Below are positions 10,806 through 21,074 of a stretch of 64,000 nt of DNA, piece after piece. A model generated the notes under the pieces. It ran no database searches, was not told the origin of the DNA, and saw nothing but the letters and a program-made list of their open reading frames with translations. Each line of letters begins with the position of its first letter. The stretch's first letter is position 1. The position numbers were made by a program, and so were the translations under genes. Origin of the DNA: Methylobacterium sp. Leaf99. GTDB taxonomy: Bacteria; Pseudomonadota; Alphaproteobacteria; Rhizobiales; Beijerinckiaceae. The stretch spans positions 186,181 through 250,180 of the forward strand of contig NZ_LMMU01000009.1 in the NCBI RefSeq assembly GCF_001422375.1. Reading direction: 5' to 3'.

Positions 10806-11719
10806 AGCCGGTAGAGGCGCGGCCACAGGGTGACCGACGCCTCGGCGTTGCCGATGCCGAAGCCGTGGCCGCCGACGGCGAAGCGATGATACTCGACCAT
10901 CACCTTGGCCCCCCGGCACGCCTCGTCGAGGATACGGCTCTGCTGGGGGGCGACCACCTGATCGTCGTCCGCCTGCACGAGGAAGATCGACGGGCAGTCC
11001 GCGCCGACATGGGTGTGCAGCGACCAAGCCGCGCTCGCCTCCGGCGTCGGCGTCTCGCCCACGAGGGACCGACGGGTGTTCGTGGTGTCGAAGGGCGGTT
11101 GCAGGCTCACGACGGGATAGATCAGGGCCGCGAAATCCGGTCGTGCCGACAACGCGTCCACGGCGTCGACGGGTGCGTAGGAGCGGAAGGCGGAGCGGGC
11201 CGCGATCATGCCGCAGAGATGCCCGCCGGCCGAGAACCCCATCACGCCGATGCGGTTCGGATCGAGGCCGAACCGGTCGGCATGGGCGCGGATCACCCGC
11301 AGGGCGCGCTGCCCATCCTGCACCGCCACGGCGGGACCGTCGGTCCAGTTCTCGCTGGGAAGCCGGTAGGTCAGGACGAACGCCGTGATGCCCTGCGCCG
11401 CGAGCCAGTAGGCCGCCGGATAGGCCTCCTTGACGAGGCTGATGCGCCTGTAGCCCCCGCCACCCGCGACCAGGACCGCCGCGCCGCTCGGCTTCTGCGG
11501 AAGGAAGACCTCGAGGGTGGGCGTGGCGATGTTCGACACCGCGCCGCCGTCGTCCTGGACGAGGGCACCGGCCGGTCCACCGCCGCCGGGCGGCTGGCCG
11601 GGCCAGAGCGTCAGCCGGGCAAGCCCTGCGGCCGCATGAGTTCTCGGAACGAAGGCTGCCGCCGCAGCGAGACCCATGATGACGGAGCGGCGACCGGGCA
11701 GGGAAAACTCGTTCGCCAC
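10775..11719 (-). CDS. Exported alpha/beta hydrolase, acetylxylan-esterase-like
   Basis: A 314-residue secreted serine esterase candidate. The GTG start is chosen because GGAGGGG lies 4 nt upstream; the leader then has a twin-arginine-like signal (LPGRRSVIMGLAAAAAFV). The catalytic triad is visible: GFSAGGHLCGM (Ser), QADDDQVVAPQQS (Asp) and AVGGHGFGIG (His), with oxyanion glycines in LVAGGGGYRRISLVKE. This pattern matches bacterial acetylxylan esterases of the BD-FAE group. With the nearby GH10 xylanase it would remove acetyl groups from xylan (inference). Its end overlaps the OpgC start region. Confidence 0.85.
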   Translation of the reverse strand: MANEFSLPGRRSVIMGLAAAAAFVPRTHAAAGLARLTLWPGQPPGGGGPAGALVQDDGGAVSNIATPTLEVFLPQKPSGAAVLVAGGGGYRRISLVKEAYPAAYWLAAQGITAFVLTYRLPSENWTDGPAVAVQDGQRALRVIRAHADRFGLDPNRIGVMGFSAGGHLCGMIAARSAFRSYAPVDAVDALSARPDFAALIYPVVSLQPPFDTTNTRRSLVGETPTPEASAAWSLHTHVGADCPSIFLVQADDDQVVAPQQSRILDEACRGAKVMVEYHRFAVGGHGFGIGNAEASVTLWPRLYRLWLTSLSVMR

Positions 11720-11804
11720 GCAGCCCCTCCGGACGCCACTTCGCAGAGGCAAAGGCGCCAGGCGAGGAATCCGTTCCATCCGCCCTGTGGACCGGGCCGA
11801 AGGA

Positions 11805-13352
11805 TCAGCGGAACGCCATCACCAGGGCGCCGACGGCGATGGCCCACAGGGCCACGGTGGACCAGATGGCGCGCCGCCGCGTGGCGCGGGCGAAGGCATC
11901 GAGGCGGTCGGCGTTGCCGGTGCCGGCCTCGTCGAGGCGCACGAGAATGCGGCGGAGGCGCTGCGCCAGGTCGGGAATGTCCGAGACCACATCGGTGATG
12001 GTGAGCGCCGCGCGTCCCACGCCTTCGATGCGCCCGAGGGGGCCGAGGTTGCGGGCGATCCAGCTCCGAACCACGGGCTCGGCCCCGGTCCACATGTCGA
12101 GCTGAGGGTCGAGGGAGCGGGCGACGCCTTCCACCACCACCATGGTCTTCTGGAGCATCACCAGTTCCGTGCGCGTGCGCATGTCGAACAGGGCGGTGAT
12201 GTCGAACAGCAGGGTCAGCACCTTGGCCATGGAGATCTCGTCGGCCTTGCGCTGGTGGATCGGCTCGCCGATGGCGCGGATGGCCTGGGCGAAATCGTCC
12301 ACGGAATGGTGCGCGGGCACGTAGCCGGCCTCGAAATGCACCTGCGCCACGCGCTTGTAGTCACGCAGGATGAAGCCGAGCAGGATCTCGGCGAGGAAAC
12401 GCCGCTCGGGGTGGCCGAGGCGGCCCATGATGCCGAAATCCACCGCCACCAGGGTGCCGGTCGGATCGACGAACAGGTTCCCCGGATGCATGTCGGCGTG
12501 GAAGAATCCATCCCGGATCGCGTGGCGCAGGAACGACTGGATCACCGCGCGCCCGAGCGCCCGCGGATCGTGCCCGGCGGCGACGATGGCGGCGCGGTCG
12601 TTGAGGCGAATGCCCTCGATCCACTCGCTCGACAGGACGTCGCGGGCGGTGAGCTCCCAGTCGGGCCGGGGCACGCGGAAATCGACGTCGTCCTTCGTGT
12701 TCTGGGCGAGCTCCGACATGGCCGCCGCCTCGAGGCGGAAATCCATCTCCATGGTGACGGAGCGGGCCAGGATCTCCACCACCTCGCGCGGGCGCAGGCG
12801 CTCGGCCTCGGGCGACAGGGCGTGGACGATGCGGGCCATGAACCGCATGACCTCGAGGTCGCGCTGGAAGCGCTCGCGCACCCCCGGCCGCATGATCTTG
12901 ACGGCGAGCACCCGCTCGGTGCCGTCGGCATCGAGAATGTGCGCCTTGTGGACCTGGGCGATGGAGGCCGCCGCGATGGGCGGGCTGAACGAGACGAACA
13001 GCGTGGACACGGGTTTGCTGAAGGCGGCCTCGACGACGCGGAGCGCCACCTCCTGCGGGAAGGGCGGCACCCGGTCCTGCAGGGTCTCGAGATCGCGCGC
13101 CGCGTTCATGCCGACGATGTCGGGCCGGGTCGCGAGGAACTGCCCGAACTTGACGTAGGACGGCCCGAGCCGGGTCAGCGCCCGCTGCAGGGGGCCGGCC
13201 CCCGGGCCGAGGCCCCGTCGTTCCAGCATCCGCCCGGCCTTCAGGGCGAGGCGGAGGTGGGGCGGCAGGTCGCGGGGGTCGATGAGCGACAGCCCACCCT
13301 CGCGGGCGAGGACGAAGCCGACATGGGCCCCGCGGAAGAGGGAGCGGAGCAT
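11805..13352 (-). CDS. ubiB: UbiB, ABC1/ADCK-like ubiquinone biosynthesis kinase-like protein
   Basis: A 515-residue atypical kinase-fold protein needed for ubiquinone synthesis. It carries LGPSYVKFGQFLATRPDIVG (the KxGQ motif region), AAASIAQVHKAH, the ATP-binding and catalytic-like segments FFHADMHPGNLFVD and VAVDFGIMGRLG, and two hydrophobic helices at the C-terminus that anchor it in the membrane. Length matches UbiB (about 510-550). It lies 73 bp downstream of ubiE on the same strand, the common ubiE-ubiB pairing. The family's exact activity (ATPase versus kinase) is debated. Confidence 0.95.
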   Translation of the reverse strand: MLRSLFRGAHVGFVLAREGGLSLIDPRDLPPHLRLALKAGRMLERRGLGPGAGPLQRALTRLGPSYVKFGQFLATRPDIVGMNAARDLETLQDRVPPFPQEVALRVVEAAFSKPVSTLFVSFSPPIAAASIAQVHKAHILDADGTERVLAVKIMRPGVRERFQRDLEVMRFMARIVHALSPEAERLRPREVVEILARSVTMEMDFRLEAAAMSELAQNTKDDVDFRVPRPDWELTARDVLSSEWIEGIRLNDRAAIVAAGHDPRALGRAVIQSFLRHAIRDGFFHADMHPGNLFVDPTGTLVAVDFGIMGRLGHPERRFLAEILLGFILRDYKRVAQVHFEAGYVPAHHSVDDFAQAIRAIGEPIHQRKADEISMAKVLTLLFDITALFDMRTRTELVMLQKTMVVVEGVARSLDPQLDMWTGAEPVVRSWIARNLGPLGRIEGVGRAALTITDVVSDIPDLAQRLRRILVRLDEAGTGNADRLDAFARATRRRAIWSTVALWAIAVGALVMAFR

Positions 13353-13425
13353 CAGGCGTGCCGCCGATCTCGGTCCCGCCTCGGCTTGTCCCGAAAACCG
13401 GATTCCCCTTGCCGGGCCAAGGCGG

Positions 13426-14199
13426 TCACGAGACCTTCCAGCCCGAATGGATCGCCACGATGCCGCCCGACAGGGGCCGGTGGCTCACATGGCGGAACCC
13501 GGCCGCCTCGATCATGCCGGCGAACCGCCCCGGACTCGGGAACTTGCGGATGGATTCCACGAGGTAGCGGTAGGATTCGGCGTCGCCTGCCACCTTCGAG
13601 CCCAGGCGCGGGATCACGTGGAACGAATAGGCGTCGTAGATCCGGTCGAGGACGGGCAGGTCGACCTTCGAGAATTCGAGGCAGAGGAAGCGCCCGCCGG
13701 GCTTGAGGACCCGGTGGGCTTCGGCCAGGGCGTGGTCGATGCGCGGCACGTTCCGGATGCCGAAGGCGATGGTGTAGGCGTCGAAGCTCTCCGACGGCAG
13801 CGGCAGGGCCTCGGCATTGGCGGTGACGAAGTCGATGCGCCCGGCGAAGCGGTTCCCCGCCCGCTCGGCGCCGACGCGCAGCATCGCCTCGTTGATGTCG
13901 AGCACCGTGACGTGCGTCGCCGGGCCGCCGGCGTCCAGGGCGCGGAAGGCGATGTCGGCGGTGCCGCCGGCCACGTCGAGGTGGTGGAACGGACGGTTCC
14001 GGGGCGGGCGCAGCATCGAGATCAGCTGCGACTTCCAGACCCGGTGCAGGCCGCCCGACATGAGGTCATTCATGAGGTCATAGCGCTTGGCCACGGAGCG
14101 GAACACGTCGTCGACGCGCGCCTGCTTCTCGCCGAGGGCGACCTGCTCGAAGCCGAAATGCGTATTCTCGTCGGGGGGGGACCGCTCGGCGTGACTCAT
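13426..14199 (-). CDS. ubiE: Ubiquinone/menaquinone C-methyltransferase UbiE
   Basis: A 257-residue SAM-dependent methyltransferase that methylates the ring carbon of the polyprenyl-benzoquinol intermediate. Motif I is [15 protein letters not shown], followed by [24 protein letters not shown] and [14 protein letters not shown], all typical of UbiE. The N-terminal [20 protein letters not shown] is the family signature. ATG 14199 is chosen over GTG 14208 because AGAGGTGAGG immediately precedes it. Divergent from mutM, with about 105 bp holding both promoters. Confidence 0.95.
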   Translation of the reverse strand: MSHAERSPPDENTHFGFEQVALGEKQARVDDVFRSVAKRYDLMNDLMSGGLHRVWKSQLISMLRPPRNRPFHHLDVAGGTADIAFRALDAGGPATHVTVLDINEAMLRVGAERAGNRFAGRIDFVTANAEALPLPSESFDAYTIAFGIRNVPRIDHALAEAHRVLKPGGRFLCLEFSKVDLPVLDRIYDAYSFHVIPRLGSKVAGDAESYRYLVESIRKFPSPGRFAGMIEAAGFRHVSHRPLSGGIVAIHSGWKVS

Positions 14200-14304
14200 G
14201 AACCTCACCTCTTGGGGTGAGCGTCATAGCGAAAGCCGGGGCGAACCGCCATGTTCGCCAGCACCGCATCCCGTTTCCGCCCCGATGGTCCGTACCGGAG
14301 AGCC

Positions 14305-15204
14305 ATGCCCGAACTGCCCGAAGTCGAGACCGTCCGCCGCGGGCTCGTTCCCGCCATGGTCGGCGCCCGGTTCGCCCATGTCACCCTGCGCCGTTCCGGA
14401 CTGCGGTTTCCGTTCCCGGAGCGGTTCGCGGAACGCCTGACGGACCGGTCCGTGACGGCCCTGGAACGGCGCGCGAAGTACCTCGTGGCCGGTCTCGATT
14501 CCGGCGAGTCCCTGATCCTGCACCTCGGCATGACCGGCCGCTTCGACGTGGCGATGCCCGATGGTAGCAACCTCTCGCCGGGCGACTTCTACCTCGACGG
14601 GGCGCTCGGTACCCCGAAGCACGATCACGTGGTCATGGCCATGTCGAACGGCGCCACCGTCACCTACAACGACGCCCGCCGCTTCGGCTTCATGGACCTC
14701 GTGGCGACGGCGGAACTGGCGACCTGCCGGCACTTCGCCGCCATGGGCCTCGAGCCCCTGAGCGAGGCCCTGACGCCGGAGGCGGTGGCGCGCCTGTTCC
14801 GCCACAAGATCACGCCCCTGAAGGCGGCCCTCCTCGACCAGCGTCTCATCGCGGGTCTGGGCAACATCTACGTCTGCGAGGCGCTCCACCGGGCCGGGCT
14901 CCATCCCGGGACGCCGGCGGGACGGCTGGCCGCAGCGGATGGCGGCCCGACCCCGAAGGCGCGCCTGCTGGTCGAGGTGATCCCGCAGGTCCTCAAGGAG
15001 GCGGTGGCCGCCGGCGGCTCGACCCTGCGCGATTACGTCCACACGGATGGGAGTGCCGGCGCCTTCCAGCACGCGTTCCGAGTCTATGATCGCCTGGGCG
15101 AACCCTGCCGGACGCAGGGCTGCACCGGATGTATTGCCCGTATCGTGCAATCAGGACGTTCGACCTTCTACTGCGAGACGTGCCAGACTCCTTCGACCGA
15201 ATAG
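14305..15204 (+). CDS. mutM: Formamidopyrimidine-DNA glycosylase (Fpg/MutM)
   Basis: A 299-residue base-excision repair enzyme that removes 8-oxoguanine and formamidopyrimidines and cuts at the abasic site. The start is fixed by [14 protein letters not shown]: the mature N-terminal Pro is the Schiff-base nucleophile and Glu3 is catalytic. HLGMTGRFD and the helix-two-turn-helix segment ([19 protein letters not shown]) follow. The C-terminal zinc finger is complete, with Cys pairs in CRTQGCTGC and YCETCQ. CGGAG upstream of the ATG is the ribosome site. The family length and all key residues are intact. Confidence 0.96.
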   Translation: MPELPEVETVRRGLVPAMVGARFAHVTLRRSGLRFPFPERFAERLTDRSVTALERRAKYLVAGLDSGESLILHLGMTGRFDVAMPDGSNLSPGDFYLDGALGTPKHDHVVMAMSNGATVTYNDARRFGFMDLVATAELATCRHFAAMGLEPLSEALTPEAVARLFRHKITPLKAALLDQRLIAGLGNIYVCEALHRAGLHPGTPAGRLAAADGGPTPKARLLVEVIPQVLKEAVAAGGSTLRDYVHTDGSAGAFQHAFRVYDRLGEPCRTQGCTGCIARIVQSGRSTFYCETCQTPSTE

Positions 15205-15387
15205 GTCAGTGGACCTGAGACCCGATAAAATTTGTCGAAAAGCGGTGGAAAGGATGCGTCGAATCCTGTCCCGACACTGGGTCCGGCTCGATTGGCGGAC
15301 CCCGTTAAGGAGGGATTTGCATTCCTGGCCGATAGCTCGTGTTCGGTTCGAGCGATCGCGTACAACGCGGAAGGTTTCGGAGCACGC

Positions 15388-16812
15388 ATGTACCCCCTTC
15401 CCGCCAACGAAACGGAGCGGCTCGCCGCCCTGCGCGATCTGGCCATCCTCGATACGCCGCCCGAGATGCAGTTCGACGCCGTCTGCCGCACGGCCTGTTC
15501 CCTGTTTCGGGTTCCGATGGCAACCGTCACCCTCGTCGAGGCGGACCGGCAATGGTTCAAGGCCAAGTGCGGCTTCTCGGCCGCCGGCACGCCGCGCACG
15601 GGCTCGTTCTGCACCTACGCGATCCTGACCGACGACGTGCTCGTGGTCGAGGACACCTGGGCCGATCCACGCTTCGCCGACAGTCCCCTCGTCACCGGCG
15701 AGCCGCATGTCCGCTTCTATGCCGGGGCGCCGATCATCCTCGCCCCGGGTGTCCGCGCCGGGACCGTGTGCGTGCAGGACACCAAGGCGCGGGTCTTCTC
15801 GGCCGCGGAGCGGGCGCAGCTGGCCGACTTGGCGACGGTCGTGGCCGCACAGATGTCCCTGCACCGGACCGAGGCTCGCCTGCGCGAGAGCGAGGCGCAT
15901 TACCGGCTGCTCGCCGACAACACCTCCGACATGATCGTCCGCTCCAGCCTCGACACCCGACGCCAGTACGTTTCCCCGGCGTCGCGGACCCTCCTGGGTT
16001 ACGAGCCCGACGAACTCGTCGGGACGTTGCCCATGGACCAGATCCACCCCGACGATGCGGAGACCTTCACCCGCGTCCTCGCCGCCCTCGGCGCCGGCCG
16101 CATGGCCCGGGCGGTGACCCGGCAGCGCTACCGCCGCAAGGACGGCTCCTGGGTCTGGGTCGAAGTCACCTTCAACCTCACGCGCCACGCCGTGGACGGG
16201 CGCCCGACGGGCTACGTCGCGGCCGTCCGAGACGTCTCGGAGCGCGAGGAATCCGCGCGCCGGATCAGCCACATGGCCCGGCACGATGCCCTCACGGATC
16301 TGGCGAACCGCACCCTGTTCCGCGAGCGCCTGACCCAGCAGCTCTCCGCGATTCGCCGGGGAGCCGGTGGCTTCTCGGTGCTCTGCCTCGACCTCGACCG
16401 GTTCAAGGCGGTCAATGACGGCCTCGGCCATCAGGCCGGCGACGCCCTCCTGTGCCGGATCGCCGACCGCCTGAAGGGTCTCGTCCGGGACGAGGATACC
16501 GTGGCGCGGGTCGGTGGCGACGAATTCACCATCATCCAGTCCGGCGCGGACCGCCCCGAGGAGGGGCAGCATCTCGCCCGGCGCCTCATCGAGGCGATCC
16601 GCGAGCCCATCGACCTCGAGGGCGAGCGCGTGGTCGTCGGCGCCAGCATCGGCATCGCCCGCGCTCCCCAGGACGGCGACAGCCCCGACGCCCTGTACCG
16701 GCATGCCGATCTGGCCCTCTACCGCGCCAAGGCGGCAGGCCGGAACACGTTCCGGTTCTACGAGCCGGGCATGTGCTTCGACCGGACGGTCCGGCCCCGC
16801 GCCGCCGGGTAG
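15388..16812 (+). CDS. GAF-PAS-GGDEF diguanylate cyclase
   Basis: A 474-residue soluble signalling protein that should make cyclic di-GMP. A GAF domain occupies about residues 20-150 (FDAVCRTACSLFRVPMATVT, VRFYAGAPIILAPG), a PAS/PAC domain about 165-285 (YRLLADNTSDMIV, YRRKDGSWVWVEVTF), and the GGDEF domain about 295-460 (HDALTDLANRTLF). The active site RVGGDEF is intact and RDED five residues upstream is a conserved inhibitory I-site, so product feedback is expected. No EAL domain and no transmembrane segment. ATG 15388 with GGAG upstream is preferred over earlier in-frame starts. The sensed ligand is unknown. Confidence 0.92.
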   Translation: MYPLPANETERLAALRDLAILDTPPEMQFDAVCRTACSLFRVPMATVTLVEADRQWFKAKCGFSAAGTPRTGSFCTYAILTDDVLVVEDTWADPRFADSPLVTGEPHVRFYAGAPIILAPGVRAGTVCVQDTKARVFSAAERAQLADLATVVAAQMSLHRTEARLRESEAHYRLLADNTSDMIVRSSLDTRRQYVSPASRTLLGYEPDELVGTLPMDQIHPDDAETFTRVLAALGAGRMARAVTRQRYRRKDGSWVWVEVTFNLTRHAVDGRPTGYVAAVRDVSEREESARRISHMARHDALTDLANRTLFRERLTQQLSAIRRGAGGFSVLCLDLDRFKAVNDGLGHQAGDALLCRIADRLKGLVRDEDTVARVGGDEFTIIQSGADRPEEGQHLARRLIEAIREPIDLEGERVVVGASIGIARAPQDGDSPDALYRHADLALYRAKAAGRNTFRFYEPGMCFDRTVRPRAAG

Positions 16813-16854
16813 GGCGGGAGCCGGGTCGCGCGGGGGCCCTGCGGCTCCCGGACC

Positions 16855-17631
16855 CTACCAGCCGCGGGCATCGTCTCCCGTCGGACGCCGGCCCTGGGGC
16901 GTCAGGCGGTCGATCACCTGCGGCAGGGCCTGGGCCAGCTGCGACAGGAGATCGTCCCGCTGCAGGCCCGTCCGTTGCGCGAGTGTGTCGACGGCGTCGG
17001 GGCCGAGGGCATCGGCGAGCTGGCGAGGCTGGACCGGACGGTTCTCGCCGTGGCCGATCCAGGATCCCATCATCTCGCCGAGGCCGCCGCGCTGGAAGCG
17101 GTCGATGAGTCCGTCGAGCCCGGTCTGTCCGTCGCCGGCCTCGTGGTCGAGGCGCGCATAGGGACCGGCCCCTGGATCGCGCTCGTCCCGTCCGCCACCG
17201 CCCTCGCCCGGACCGTCGAGCATTCCGGCGAGGTCGCCGAAATCGCCGCCTTGACCCCCGCCTTGATCGCCGCGCGGCTCGTAACCCGTATCCCGGCCGC
17301 GATCCTGGCCGCGATCATCCCCTCGATTCTGGCCGCGATCTTGGCCGAAGCCACCGAGATCGCCGTCGTCACCGGTGTGATCGGGCTCGCGCCGCCCCTG
17401 GGGCTCGCTTTGCGCGCCGCCGCCCAGGAGGTCGCCGAGCCCCCCGGCGCCCTTGGACATGAGCAGCATCAGGAGTGCTTGAACGATGGGCGAGAGGTTG
17501 CCCAGGCCACCCCCCATGCCACTCCCCATGCCACCCCCCGATCCACCCCCCTGACCCCCGCCCTGCTCGTGACGTCCGCCGCCCAGGACCTGTCCGAGAA
17601 CGCCGCCGATAACCTGATCGAGGAGGCCCAT
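16855..17631 (-). CDS. yidB: YidB-family (DUF937-like) protein with Gly/Arg-rich insert
   Basis: A 258-residue protein. The N-terminus (MGLLDQVIGGVLGQVLGGG) and the C-terminal block (RQLADALGPDAVDTLAQRTG, DLLSQLAQALPQVIDRLTPQ) are the YidB/DUF937 elements. Between them lies a long low-complexity part: glycine runs at about residues 23-45 and Arg-Gly-Asp-rich repeats (GQDRGQNRGDDRGQDRGRD) at about 100-120. The family's function is uncertain. AGGAGAA precedes the ATG. The repetitive insert is much longer than in E. coli YidB (about 130 residues), and such regions tend to vary in length. Confidence 0.8.
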   Translation of the reverse strand: MGLLDQVIGGVLGQVLGGGRHEQGGGQGGGSGGGMGSGMGGGLGNLSPIVQALLMLLMSKGAGGLGDLLGGGAQSEPQGRREPDHTGDDGDLGGFGQDRGQNRGDDRGQDRGRDTGYEPRGDQGGGQGGDFGDLAGMLDGPGEGGGGRDERDPGAGPYARLDHEAGDGQTGLDGLIDRFQRGGLGEMMGSWIGHGENRPVQPRQLADALGPDAVDTLAQRTGLQRDDLLSQLAQALPQVIDRLTPQGRRPTGDDARGW

Positions 17632-17661
17632 GGTCGTTTCTCCTATGGTGCGCTGAAAGGT

Positions 17662-18018
17662 CTATCGCTGCCGGCTGCCGCCCGTGGCGGCGCGCTCATG
17701 CGCGGGCAGGTGATCGAGGGGATTGGTCGTCGTGCCGCCCGATCCGACCACCGTGGTCGAATGACCGATGGCCGCGGGCGCGGAGACCTGGCCCGTCGAC
17801 CGCCCGGCGGCGCGCGCATCCCGCGACGGCACGGTCCCGGGAGTCGGCTGGTCGTTGGGGTTGGCCGCCGACTGGGCCAAGGCGGGCTTGCCGCCGAAGG
17901 GGGTGACGAGCATGCCGAAGGCGGCCGAGACGGCGAGGCCCGCGACGAACAGGCTCGTGGCGGCGGTACCGGCGCGGGGGCGCAGGGCATGGCGCCGGCG
18001 GGCGGAGGTGGTGGTCAT
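17662..18018 (-). CDS. Hypothetical protein with N-terminal membrane/signal segment
   Basis: I do not recognise this 118-residue protein. From the ATG at 18018 it has a basic N-terminus (TTTSARRRHALRPRAG), a hydrophobic stretch of about 20 residues (TSLFVAGLAVSAAFGML) and an Ala/Pro/Thr-rich tail with no Cys. It could be a secreted or single-pass protein. It is 31 bp upstream of yidB on the same strand. The codon pattern and the signal segment support it being real, but the start is uncertain; an in-frame ATG lies 63 nt further upstream. Confidence 0.55.
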   Translation of the reverse strand: MTTTSARRRHALRPRAGTAATSLFVAGLAVSAAFGMLVTPFGGKPALAQSAANPNDQPTPGTVPSRDARAAGRSTGQVSAPAAIGHSTTVVGSGGTTTNPLDHLPAHERAATGGSRQR

Positions 18019-18132
18019 GATCAAGGCGGACTCCGGCGGGAGGGCGGGATCGGCACCGCGCGGTGCCCCATGCCCAACCAAGCCCGGGCCGGGCCGGCTG
18101 GTTCCTCCGAGCCTGTCCCGCCGGTCCGCGTT

Positions 18133-20880
18133 TCAGCCCTTCTTGCGACCGCCCCCGCCCTTGTATTTCGGTTTCTGGCCGCCGAGCCCCTGCGTCGAGC
18201 GGGCCTTGGGCCGCTCGGCCCAGGCCGGCGCGGCGTGACCGACGGGCAGCTCGCGGTCGGTGCCCGGCCCCATGTTGTCGAGGGTCGGCTTCGCGATCCG
18301 GCTCCGCTTCGCGCCGAAGCGACCGGCCTCGCGCTCGACGTCGCCCTGGCGCGCCATGGGGTCGTCGGAGACGAGGAGTTCCGTGGCCTGGAGGCGCTTG
18401 AGCTCGTCGCGCAGGCGCGCGGCTTCCTCGAAGTCGAGGTCGGCGGCGGCCGTGCGCATGCGCTTCTCGAGGTCGGCCATCACCGCCTTGAAGTTGTGGC
18501 CGATGGTGGCGGCGTTCTTGGCCAGTCCCGTATCGACCTGGACGTGGTCGCCCTCGAACACGCTGCTGAGGATGTCGGAGATGCCGCGCTTCACGCTCTG
18601 GGGCGTGATGCCGTGCTCGACGTTGTAGGCGAGCTGCTTCGTGCGACGGCGCTCGGTCTCGGCCATGGCCCGCTCCATGGAGCCGGTGATGTTGTCGGCA
18701 TAGAGGATGCAGCGCGCGTCGGCATTGCGGGCCGCGCGCCCGATGGTCTGGACCAGGGAGGTCTCGGAGCGCAGGAACCCCTCCTTGTCGGCATCGAGGA
18801 TGGCCACCAGGGCGCATTCGGGAATATCGAGCCCCTCCCGCAGCAGGTTGATGCCGATCAGCACGTCGAAGGCACCCAGTCGCAGATCGCGAATGATCTC
18901 GATGCGCTCCAGGGTGTCGATGTCCGAGTGCATGTAGCGCACGCGCACGGAATTCTCGTGCAGGTACTCGGTCAGGTCCTCGGCCATGCGCTTGGTCAGC
19001 GTCGTCACCAGCGTCCGGTAGCCGGCCTGGGCGACTTCGCGGACCTCGCCCAACAGGTCGTCCACCTGGGAGCGGGCGGGCCGGATCTCGATGACCGGAT
19101 CGACGAGGCCGGTGGGGCGGATGACCTGCTCGGCGAAGACGCCGCCGGTCTGCTCCATTTCCCACTTCGCCGGGGTCGCCGAGACGTGGATCGACTGCGG
19201 CCGCATGGCGTCCCATTCCTCGAACCGGAGCGGGCGGTTGTCGAGGCAGGACGGCAGGCGGAAGCCGTACTCGGCCAGCGTCGCCTTGCGGCGGAAGTCG
19301 CCCTTGTACATGCCGCCGATCTGCGGGACCGTGACGTGGCTCTCGTCGGTGAACACGAGGGCGTTGTCAGGCAGGTACTCGAACAGGGTCGGGGGCGGCT
19401 CGCCGGGCTTGCGGCCCGTCAGGTAGCGGGAATAATTCTCGATGCCGTTGCAGGCACCCGTGGCCTCGATCATCTCGATGTCGAAGGTGCAGCGCTGCTC
19501 GATGCGCTGGGCCTCGATGAGGCGGCCCATCTTCGTCAGCTCGTCGACCCGCAGCTTCAGCTCGGTCTTGATGCCCTTCACCGCCTGCTGGAGGGTGGGG
19601 CGCGGCGTGACGTAGTGCGAGTTGGCGTAGACCTTCACGAATTTGAGGTCGTTGATCTTCTTGCCCGTGAGCGGATCGAACTCGGTGATGGACTCGACCT
19701 CGTCGCCGAACAGGCCGATGCGCCATCCGCGATCGTCCAAGTGGGCGGGCCAGAGCTCGATGACGTCGCCGCGCACCCGGAAGGTGCCGCGGGCGAAATC
19801 GGACTGGATGCGCTTGTACTGGAGCGCCACGAGGTCGGCCACGAGCTGACGCTGCTCGATCTTCTCGTTCAGCGACACCGTGAACGACATGGCGGTGTAG
19901 GTCTCCACCGAGCCGATGCCGTAGATGCACGAGACCGAGGCGACGAGGATCACGTCGTCGCGCTCCAGGAGGGCGCGGGTGGCGGCGTGGCGCATCCGGT
20001 CGATCTGCTCGTTGATCGAGGATTCCTTCTCGATGAAGGTGTCCGAGCGCGGCACGTAGGCCTCGGGCTGGTAGTAGTCGTAGTACGAGACGAAATACTC
20101 CACCGCGTTGTCGGGGAAGAAGCTCTTGAACTCGCCGTAGAGCTGCGCCGCCAGGGTCTTGTTCGGCGCCAGGATCAGGGCCGGGCGCTGCGTCGCCTCG
20201 ATGACCTTGGCCATGGTGAAGGTCTTGCCCGAGCCGGTGACGCCGAGCAGCACCTGGTCGCGCTCGGCCTTCCTCACCCCGTCCACGAGTTCGGCGATGG
20301 CGCGGGGCTGGTCGCCCGCCGGCTCGAACTCGGACTGGAGGCGGAACGGCACGCCGCCCTCGGACTTCTTCGGCCGTTCCGGGCGGTGCGGCGCCCAGTT
20401 CTTGCCGTCCTTGAACAGGGGGTTGCCCTCGGTGAGCAGCCGCGACAGGGCATCCACCGTGGCCGAGACGCCGTCGGTGGCGAGCGAGGTGTCGCCGTCG
20501 TCGGCGAGCCCTTCCGGGGCGGGCCCGTCCTCGGGCGGGGTCAGGCCCAGGGCCTGGGCAAGGCGCGGATCGACCGCGGCCGCGTCGTGGGTGAACGCGG
20601 CCTGCGGCGCCTCGCCAAAGCCCCTCGTGGGCGCGGGTTTCGCCGCCGGCTTCTTCGGTCGTCCGGGCCGGGCCGGGGCGGGCGGCGCGACGTTCTCCAC
20701 CACCGGCAGGCGGTTTCGGTTCAGGGCCGGGCTGAGCAGGGCGGCGAGATGCTCGTCGAGGGGCTGAAGCTCGGGCTTCGACGCCTTCGGGGCTCCCTTG
20801 GGCGAGGAGCCCTTGGACGAGGAGCCCTTGGACGGGGAGCCCGTGACGGTGGAGGAGCGCGGTTTGTTCGGGGCGGCCAT
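18133..20880 (-). CDS. uvrB: Excinuclease ABC subunit UvrB with long N-terminal extension
   Basis: A 915-residue nucleotide-excision repair helicase that verifies damage with UvrA and recruits UvrC. The UvrB core begins near residue 200 ([18 protein letters not shown]): Walker [12 protein letters not shown], beta-hairpin [12 protein letters not shown], motif [19 protein letters not shown], and the C-terminal UVR motif [16 protein letters not shown]. UvrB is normally about 660-700 residues. Here about 190 extra residues rich in Pro, Ala, Lys and Ser precede the core, and a basic tail ends in [14 protein letters not shown] 20880 opens a Lys/Ser-rich leader; the true start could be slightly different. 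Confidence 0.95.
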   Translation of the reverse strand: MAAPNKPRSSTVTGSPSKGSSSKGSSPKGAPKASKPELQPLDEHLAALLSPALNRNRLPVVENVAPPAPARPGRPKKPAAKPAPTRGFGEAPQAAFTHDAAAVDPRLAQALGLTPPEDGPAPEGLADDGDTSLATDGVSATVDALSRLLTEGNPLFKDGKNWAPHRPERPKKSEGGVPFRLQSEFEPAGDQPRAIAELVDGVRKAERDQVLLGVTGSGKTFTMAKVIEATQRPALILAPNKTLAAQLYGEFKSFFPDNAVEYFVSYYDYYQPEAYVPRSDTFIEKESSINEQIDRMRHAATRALLERDDVILVASVSCIYGIGSVETYTAMSFTVSLNEKIEQRQLVADLVALQYKRIQSDFARGTFRVRGDVIELWPAHLDDRGWRIGLFGDEVESITEFDPLTGKKINDLKFVKVYANSHYVTPRPTLQQAVKGIKTELKLRVDELTKMGRLIEAQRIEQRCTFDIEMIEATGACNGIENYSRYLTGRKPGEPPPTLFEYLPDNALVFTDESHVTVPQIGGMYKGDFRRKATLAEYGFRLPSCLDNRPLRFEEWDAMRPQSIHVSATPAKWEMEQTGGVFAEQVIRPTGLVDPVIEIRPARSQVDDLLGEVREVAQAGYRTLVTTLTKRMAEDLTEYLHENSVRVRYMHSDIDTLERIEIIRDLRLGAFDVLIGINLLREGLDIPECALVAILDADKEGFLRSETSLVQTIGRAARNADARCILYADNITGSMERAMAETERRRTKQLAYNVEHGITPQSVKRGISDILSSVFEGDHVQVDTGLAKNAATIGHNFKAVMADLEKRMRTAAADLDFEEAARLRDELKRLQATELLVSDDPMARQGDVEREAGRFGAKRSRIAKPTLDNMGPGTDRELPVGHAAPAWAERPKARSTQGLGGQKPKYKGGGGRKKG

Positions 20881-21074
20881 GGGGACGATATGGGCCTTCC
20901 GACGGGGGCCGGGAAGGGTCTGCCTCCCCGGCGGCACCGCTCCCCGCGAGTCTCCGCGTGCCTACGAGGGCCGGACCCTGCAACTCACACATGGCTCACG
21001 CGCGTGTTCGAACGGGCCGCCGCCGAAACCGTTGACCCGGCGGCCCGCCCTCGCGGCCACGGAGCATTGAGTTC

